From the NCBI RefSeq assembly GCF_001692445.1, contig NZ_MAQA01000002.1, positions 62,001 through 126,000 on the forward strand: a stretch of DNA of 64,000 bases. The letters run 5' to 3'. Shown here one piece after another: positions 59,663-64,000 of the stretch. The DNA is from Oerskovia enterophila. GTDB taxonomy: Bacteria; Actinomycetota; Actinomycetes; Actinomycetales; Cellulomonadaceae. A model generated the notes under the pieces. The model ran no database searches, was not told the DNA's origin, and saw nothing but the letters and a program-made list of their open reading frames with translations. The translations under genes were made by a program, and so were the position numbers. The stretch's first letter is position 1; each line of letters opens with the position of its first letter.

Positions 59663-60425
59663 CCCGGTCATCAGCGTCCGCAGCCTCCGCGTCGACCGCG
59701 GCGGGACCACGGTCCTGCACGGGCTCGACCTCACGGTTCCTGACCGTCAGATCGTCGGCCTGCTCGGGCCGAGCGGGAGCGGCAAGACCACGCTCATGCG
59801 CGCGCTCGTCGGGGTCCAGCAGATCACGGGCGGCGAGGTCGAGGTCCTGGGCCGCGCGGCCGGCGACCCCGTGCTGCGGCGCCAGGTCGGGTACGTGACA
59901 CAGTCGCCCAGCGTCTACGCGGACCTCAGCGTGACCGAGAACCTGCGCTACTTCGCGACGATCCTGGGCGTCGGTCCGCGCGACGTCGCGCGCGTGACCG
60001 ACGCCGTGGACCTCGCGCGGCACGCCCGGCGCCGGGTCGGCACGCTCTCGGGCGGTGAGCGCTCGCGTGTCTCGCTGGCGGCCGCGCTGCTCGGAGACCC
60101 GCAGCTGCTCGTGCTCGACGAGCCGACCGTCGGGCTCGACCCCGTGCTGCGCCGCGACCTGTGGGACCTGTTCGCGCGCCTGCGTGACGCCGGGACCTCG
60201 CTGCTCGTGTCGTCGCACGTCATGGACGAGGCGACGCGCTGCGACCGGCTCCTCCTGCTGCGCGACGGTCGCCTGCTCGCGGACGACACCCTGCCGGGCC
60301 TGCTCGAGCGCACGGGCGCCCACGACGTCGAGCACGCGTTCCTGCGCCTCGTGGAGGAGACCCCCGTGCCCGACGGCGCGGCAGCCGCCAGGAGTCCGCG
60401 TCACCTCGGAGGGGAGGCGTCATGA
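59649..60425 (+). CDS. ABC exporter ATP-binding protein
   Basis: A 258-residue ATPase of the drug/DrrA-type exporter group. Walker A LGPSGSGKTTLMRALVG, Q-loop in VGYVTQSPSVYADLSVTENL, signature GTLSGGERSRVSLAAALLG, Walker B LLVLDEPTVGLD, and the H-loop in LLVSSHVMDEATRCDRLL. It should energise export by the ABC-2 permease encoded next. The ATG at 59649 (MGNTDPVISVRSL) lies inside the end of the TetR gene; GAGGAG is ~13 bases upstream, rather far, so translation is probably coupled. Its stop overlaps the permease start (ATGA). Confidence 0.93.
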   Translation: MGNTDPVISVRSLRVDRGGTTVLHGLDLTVPDRQIVGLLGPSGSGKTTLMRALVGVQQITGGEVEVLGRAAGDPVLRRQVGYVTQSPSVYADLSVTENLRYFATILGVGPRDVARVTDAVDLARHARRRVGTLSGGERSRVSLAAALLGDPQLLVLDEPTVGLDPVLRRDLWDLFARLRDAGTSLLVSSHVMDEATRCDRLLLLRDGRLLADDTLPGLLERTGAHDVEHAFLRLVEETPVPDGAAAARSPRHLGGEAS

Positions 60426-61252
60426 GCGCGCACGACGCACGGGAAGCGGCGACGCTCGCGACGGGTACGTCGAGGCGCGAGGGCGAGCGCGCAGCCCCGG
60501 TGCGGCACGCACCCCGTGCCCTGAGCCCGGGCCTGACCCTCGCGACCGCGGGCCGGGTCCTGCGGCAGATCCGCAACGACCCGCGCACCATCGCGCTGCT
60601 CGTCGTGCTGCCGTGCGTGCTGCTCGGGCTCATCGCCTGGATGTTCGACGGGACGCCCGTCCTGGACCAGTTCGGCCCCATCCTCGTGGGGCTGTTCCCC
60701 ATGATCATCATGTTCCTCGTCACGAGCGTCACGACGCTGCGCGAACGGCAGTCGGGGACGCTCGAGCGCCTCATGACCATGCCGCTCGGCAAGGGCGACT
60801 TCGTGGGCGGGTACGCGCTCGCGTTCGCGCTCCTCGCGACCGTGCAGGCCCTGGTCGTGGTGGCGTTCGCGGTGTGGGTGTGCGGCATGGACGTCGCGGG
60901 GCCCGTGGGCCTCGTCGTGCTCGTCGCGGTGCTCGACGCGATCCTCGGGTCGTGCCTGGGGCTCGCGGCCTCGGCGCTCGCCCGCTCGGAGTTCCAGGCC
61001 GTGCAGCTCATGCCCGTGATCCTGTTCCCGCAGCTCATCACGTGCGGCCTGCTCATGCCGCGGGACGAGATGCCCGCGGTGCTCGAGGCCATCAGCCGGG
61101 TGCTGCCCCTGACGTACGGCGTCTCGGCGCTCCAGGACGTGGCTGCGGGCGGCGGGTTCGCCGACGTGCGCGGTGCCGTCGCGGTCATCGTCGGGTTCAT
61201 CCTGGGCGCGATCGTCCTGGGGACGCTCACGCTGAGGCGCCGGACCGCGTAG
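60422..61252 (+). CDS. ABC-2 type exporter permease
   Basis: A 276-residue membrane protein with about six helices after a charged N-terminal tail of ~35 residues. ABC-2 family features: ATAGRVLRQIRNDPRTIALL, FPMIIMFLVTSVTTLRERQSGTLERLMTMP (key part RERQSGTLERLMT), FGLAASALARSEFQ-like LGLAASALARSEFQAVQLMP and PLTYGVSALQDVA near the C terminus. With the preceding ATPase it forms a two-gene exporter under TetR control. The substrate is not deducible; drug or lipid-like compounds are usual. Coupled to the ATPase by ATGA overlap. Confidence 0.92.
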   Translation: MSAHDAREAATLATGTSRREGERAAPVRHAPRALSPGLTLATAGRVLRQIRNDPRTIALLVVLPCVLLGLIAWMFDGTPVLDQFGPILVGLFPMIIMFLVTSVTTLRERQSGTLERLMTMPLGKGDFVGGYALAFALLATVQALVVVAFAVWVCGMDVAGPVGLVVLVAVLDAILGSCLGLAASALARSEFQAVQLMPVILFPQLITCGLLMPRDEMPAVLEAISRVLPLTYGVSALQDVAAGGGFADVRGAVAVIVGFILGAIVLGTLTLRRRTA

Positions 61253-61385
61253 GCCTGGCCGGGAGGCCTCGGCGCCGCCCTGTACCACGGTTCGCCGAAT
61301 CTCACCCGCTGAGGCGCCCGCAGGGGCCCCAGGACGTGGGAGGATGGGCGCGCTCGGGGGCGCGAGGCGACAAGGGAGTGCGCAA

Positions 61386-62033
61386 GTGCGGATCGTGGAC
61401 CCGCGGGCTCGAGCCCGCACGTTCGCAGGGGCTGTGGCAGGACTGGTCGTGGCAGGCGGGATCGTCCTCGGAGGGCTGCCCGCGGTCGCCGCCCCGCCGG
61501 TGCCGGTCGGGGACCACGGACCGGAGGGCGTGAGCCTGCAGGTCGGCATCACGGGGATCACCACGCTCTCCGCGGTCGACACGGTCGCGGAGAACCCCGT
61601 CCCGGGAGGGACGCTCGTCGTCCGGGGTCAGGGATTCGTGCCCTTCGTGACGTACGACGTGCACCTCCACTCGACACCCACGTTCCTCGGGACCGTGACG
61701 GCGCGCGCCGACGGGACCATCGAGCTCGCCACGACCATCCCGCTCTCGACGGTCGCCGGACCCCACTACGTCGTGGTGACCGACCCCGTGAGCGGGGCCT
61801 CGGTCCGGTCCGCGTCGTTCGACGTCCGCAGCGCCGTCGGCGGCACGGACGGCGGCGGGACGGGCGGAGGGACGACCACGGGCAACGGCACGACCGCCGA
61901 GGGCGGGACCCCCGGCAAGGTCCCCGGCCCGCTGGCCTCCACGGGCGTCACGGTCGTGGGCACCCTGGCGATCGCCGGTGGCCTCGTCGCGGGAGGCGCG
62001 GCCCTGAGACGGCGCCGGACGCGCGCGAGCTGA
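61386..62033 (+). CDS. Secreted LAxTG-type cell-wall-anchored protein, unknown function
   Basis: A 215-residue exported protein. Signal peptide ~1-35 (AGAVAGLVVAGGIVLGG, ending AVAAPP), then one Ig-like beta domain ~45-145 (GGTLVVRGQGFVPFVTYDVH, a cell-surface Ig/IPT-like pattern) and a Gly/Thr-rich linker ~150-180. It ends in LASTG (183-187), a hydrophobic helix and RRRRTRAS. LAxTG is the recognition motif of the class E sortases of high-GC Actinobacteria, so it should be linked covalently to peptidoglycan. No sortase gene is in the window. The GTG follows AAGGGAG by 8 bases. It converges on trkA, with a GGTATG-loop repeat in between. Confidence 0.82.
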   Translation: MRIVDPRARARTFAGAVAGLVVAGGIVLGGLPAVAAPPVPVGDHGPEGVSLQVGITGITTLSAVDTVAENPVPGGTLVVRGQGFVPFVTYDVHLHSTPTFLGTVTARADGTIELATTIPLSTVAGPHYVVVTDPVSGASVRSASFDVRSAVGGTDGGGTGGGTTTGNGTTAEGGTPGKVPGPLASTGVTVVGTLAIAGGLVAGGAALRRRRTRAS

Positions 62034-62115
62034 GCGGCGCCGTCGGGCCTGCGGGCCCTCGTGGCCCCAGGAACGGTCCGCCGGCGCCCGGCACGTGACC
62101 CGGACGACGAGACGT

Positions 62116-62173
62116 CGATCAGTCGTCAGAAGCCCACCGGGACATACCCCGGTGGGCTTCTGACAGCTGATCG
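62116..62173. repeat. Hairpin repeat, GGTATG-loop family, copy 3
   Basis: 25-base arms with two mismatches (CGATCAGTCGTCAGAAGCC...), loop GACATACC, i.e. GGTATGTC on the minus strand. It is inverted relative to copies 1 and 2 and longer because the flanking CTGATCG also pairs. Again it lies between convergent genes. Confidence 0.85.
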
Positions 62174-62203
62174 CTCGGTGGGGAACGCGGGCCCCGTGCG
62201 TGG

Positions 62204-62875
62204 CTACGGACGCGCCGCGAACCGTTCCAGCAGCTCCGCGTGCCCCGAGACGATGAGCAGGTCGTTCGCGGAGATGCGCGTGGTCGGCTCGGCGTACACG
62301 AAGTCCTGGCCCGGCGACTTCACTCCGATGATGGTCACGCCGTAGCGGTCGCGGACCTTGGTCTGCTCGATCGTGAAGCCCTGCGTCTCCTTGGGTGGCC
62401 GCATCTTGACGATCGTGAAGCCGTCCTCGACCTCGATGTAGTCGAGCAGCTTGCCCGAGACCAGGTGCGCCACGCGGCTGCCCGCGTCGGCCTCGGGGAA
62501 CACCACGTGGTGCGCACCGATGCGCTGCAGGATGCGCCCGTGCTCGGCCGAGATGGCCTTGGCCCAGATCTGTGGCGTGCCCAGGTCCACCAGGTTGCCC
62601 GTGATGAGCACGCTCGCCTCGAGCGAGGTGCCCACACCCACGACCGCGACCGGGAAGTCGCGCGCGCCGAGCTGCTCCAGGGCGGTGGGGTTCGAGGCGT
62701 CGGCCTCGACGAGGGGGATGCGGCCCGACCACTGGGCGATGAGCTCGGGCGAGCGCTCGACCGCGAGCACGTCCTGGCCGAGCCGGTCGAGGGTCGCGGC
62801 GATCGCGGAGCCGAACCGGCCGAGCCCGATCACGAGCACGCCGGCGTTCTTCTCGGGGGCCTTCTTGTCGGGCAC
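62204..62875 (-). CDS. Trk/Ktr potassium-uptake regulatory subunit (RCK protein)
   Basis: A 223-residue cytoplasmic regulatory subunit of a KtrA/TrkA-type K+ uptake system. The N-terminal RCK domain has the nucleotide-binding motif VLVIGLGRFGSAIAATLD, the acidic residue at the end of strand 2 (VLAVERSPELI) and ADASNPTALEQLG. The RCK_C domain follows at ~140-223 (YGVTIIGVKSPGQDFVYAEP), where c-di-AMP binds in several homologues; the presence of disA in the same window makes that worth noting. The GTG start has AAAGG ~8 bases upstream. It follows the TrkH/KtrB gene after a 72-bp gap, in the same operon. Confidence 0.93.
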   Translation of the reverse strand: MPDKKAPEKNAGVLVIGLGRFGSAIAATLDRLGQDVLAVERSPELIAQWSGRIPLVEADASNPTALEQLGARDFPVAVVGVGTSLEASVLITGNLVDLGTPQIWAKAISAEHGRILQRIGAHHVVFPEADAGSRVAHLVSGKLLDYIEVEDGFTIVKMRPPKETQGFTIEQTKVRDRYGVTIIGVKSPGQDFVYAEPTTRISANDLLIVSGHAELLERFAARP

Positions 62876-62947
62876 CTGGGGACCTTTCGTCGGGAGAGGC
62901 GGGCCGGCCGTGAGCCGGGACCGCGCCAGGGGGAGCAGGGGGCGGGG

Positions 62948-64000
62948 TCAGCCGATGATCGGGCGTTCCTCGGGGTAGCGGATCACGCGGCGCCGGTCGC
63001 GCAGCGCGAGTGCCGCCGCGAGCGTCATGGTCCCGGTGCGGCCGATGAACATGAGCACGACGAGGACGTACTTGCCGGCGGTCGGGAGGTCGGCCGTCAC
63101 GCCCGTCGAGAGGCCCACGGTCGCGAACGCCGAGATGGTCTCGAAGAGGATCACGTCGAGGGTCCAGCCCGTGATCTCGAGCAGCAGCAGGCTCGCGACG
63201 AGCACGGCCGTCGCGCCGATGAACGACACGGCCACGGCCAGGCGCAGGGTCTCGCGCGGGATGCGCCGACCGAACGCCTCGAGGTCGCGGTCGCCGCGCG
63301 CCTCGGACACGATCGCGAGCAGCATGACCGCGAGCGTCGTGACCTTGATGCCGCCCGCCGTCGAGGCGCTGCCGCCACCGACGAACATGAGCGCGTCGGT
63401 GATGAGCCAGCTCGACTCGTGCATGCCGTTGATGTCGATCGTCGAGAAGCCCGCGGACCGGGGCATGACCCCGGCGAACAGCGACGCGAGGATCTTCTCG
63501 TTGAGGCTCAGCGGGCCGAGCGTCTTGGCGTTGGTCCACTCGAACGCCGCGAAGAGGACAACGGCCACCACGACCAGGACGGCACTCGTGGTGAGCGTCA
63601 GCTTGGTGTGCAGGTTCCACTTCGAGGCGCGCCGCCGGTTGCGCATGATGTTGAGGATCACGGGGAAGCCCAGCGAGCCGATGAACACGCCGATGATGAT
63701 CGGCATGAGCAGCATCCAGTCGCCCACGTAGGGGGTCAGGCCCTCGGCCGTGGGGATGAAGCCCGCGTTGTTGAACGCCGAGATCCCGTAGAACAGGCCG
63801 TGCCAGGCGGCCTCGCCGAACGTCTCCTCGAGCACGATGAAGCGCGGCAGGAGCAGCAGCGCGATGAGCAGCTCGATGCTGGTCGAGGTGATGATGACGA
63901 CGCGCACGAGCGAACCGACCTCGCCGAGCCGGGTCGTCTTGGTCTCCGAGGCCGTGAGCAGCTTCTGCGTCAGGCCGATGCGCCGCGAGACGGCCATGCC
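62948..64000 (-). CDS. TrkH/KtrB-type potassium transporter (partial, N terminus outside the window)
   Basis: The C-terminal ~350 residues of a membrane K+ transporter; the frame is open to the window edge and the first TrkH repeat is missing, so the ATG at the edge (MAVSRRIGLTQKL) is internal. Visible: several membrane helices, the pore-like segments GISAFNNAGFIP and AGVMPRSAGFSTID, STAGGIKVTTLAVMLLAI, and FETISAFATVGLSTG; the Gly residues of the K+ filter are in NNAGF, RSAGF and TVGLS. It ends TLAAALALRDRRRVIRYPEE, typical of the KtrB/TrkH end. It works with the RCK subunit encoded just downstream. Confidence 0.93.
   Translation of the reverse strand, partial: GMAVSRRIGLTQKLLTASETKTTRLGEVGSLVRVVIITSTSIELLIALLLLPRFIVLEETFGEAAWHGLFYGISAFNNAGFIPTAEGLTPYVGDWMLLMPIIIGVFIGSLGFPVILNIMRNRRRASKWNLHTKLTLTTSAVLVVVAVVLFAAFEWTNAKTLGPLSLNEKILASLFAGVMPRSAGFSTIDINGMHESSWLITDALMFVGGGSASTAGGIKVTTLAVMLLAIVSEARGDRDLEAFGRRIPRETLRLAVAVSFIGATAVLVASLLLLEITGWTLDVILFETISAFATVGLSTGVTADLPTAGKYVLVVLMFIGRTGTMTLAAALALRDRRRVIRYPEERPIIG

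Overview
The window is about 70% GC, with many GTG starts, leaderless promoters of the TAnnnT type and gene neighbourhoods (radA-disA, pckG beside a RamB-type regulator, a Rv2747-type argA) typical of high-GC Actinobacteria. The large secreted polysaccharide-degrading enzymes suggest a cellulolytic or hemicellulolytic actinomycete of the Cellulomonadaceae/Promicromonosporaceae kind; that placement is inference. I see no rRNA, tRNA, CRISPR array, insertion sequence or phage gene.

Layout. 1-9.3 kb is mostly housekeeping: the end of a 2-hydroxyacid dehydrogenase, a fumarylacetoacetate-hydrolase-family enzyme, an SMP-30 lactonase, trpS with a 13-codon Trp-Trp-Trp leader peptide, pckG divergent from a RamB/ScfR-type regulator, an S33 prolyl aminopeptidase and a small acidic protein. 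9.3-14.9 kb is a glycerol operon (glpD-glpF-glpK, minus strand) divergent from a SorC-type regulator. 15-21 kb holds argA, mutY, a membrane-anchored protein, radA-disA and a K+ channel.

21.3-58.8 kb is the main accessory block, an L-arabinan / L-arabinoside utilisation locus. Extracellular side: a 1,522-residue (alpha/alpha)6-type glycosidase, a GH43 enzyme, a GH51 arabinofuranosidase, a protein with two GH43 domains, another GH43, a Tat-exported DUF1680 (GH127/GH146) beta-L-arabinofuranosidase, and a secreted multidomain protein with no catalytic domain. Uptake: a ribose/galactofuranose-type ABC transporter (binding lipoprotein, double ATPase, two permeases). Cytoplasm: ribulokinase, ribulose-5-phosphate 4-epimerase and arabinose isomerase, giving xylulose 5-phosphate. 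A LacI regulator sits beside araBDA, and four copies of an operator TGTGAGCGCTmACA lie before the first glycosidase gene, araB and the binding-protein gene (two copies). A small membrane protein and proC are embedded in the block.

Six of the seven secreted arabinan proteins end in the same ~90-residue module with two cysteines and the terminus Cys-Gly. I cannot match this module to a family I know, and it is the best candidate here for something undescribed. 59-64 kb holds a TetR-ABC exporter operon, an LAxTG cell-wall protein and a Trk/Ktr potassium system running off the window end.

Other structure: hairpin terminators follow most operons. Three copies of a 46-58 bp hairpin repeat with a conserved GGTATG loop lie only between convergent genes. 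A lower-GC 22-bp-arm hairpin and two separate 25-bp tandem duplications that run across stop codons were also found.
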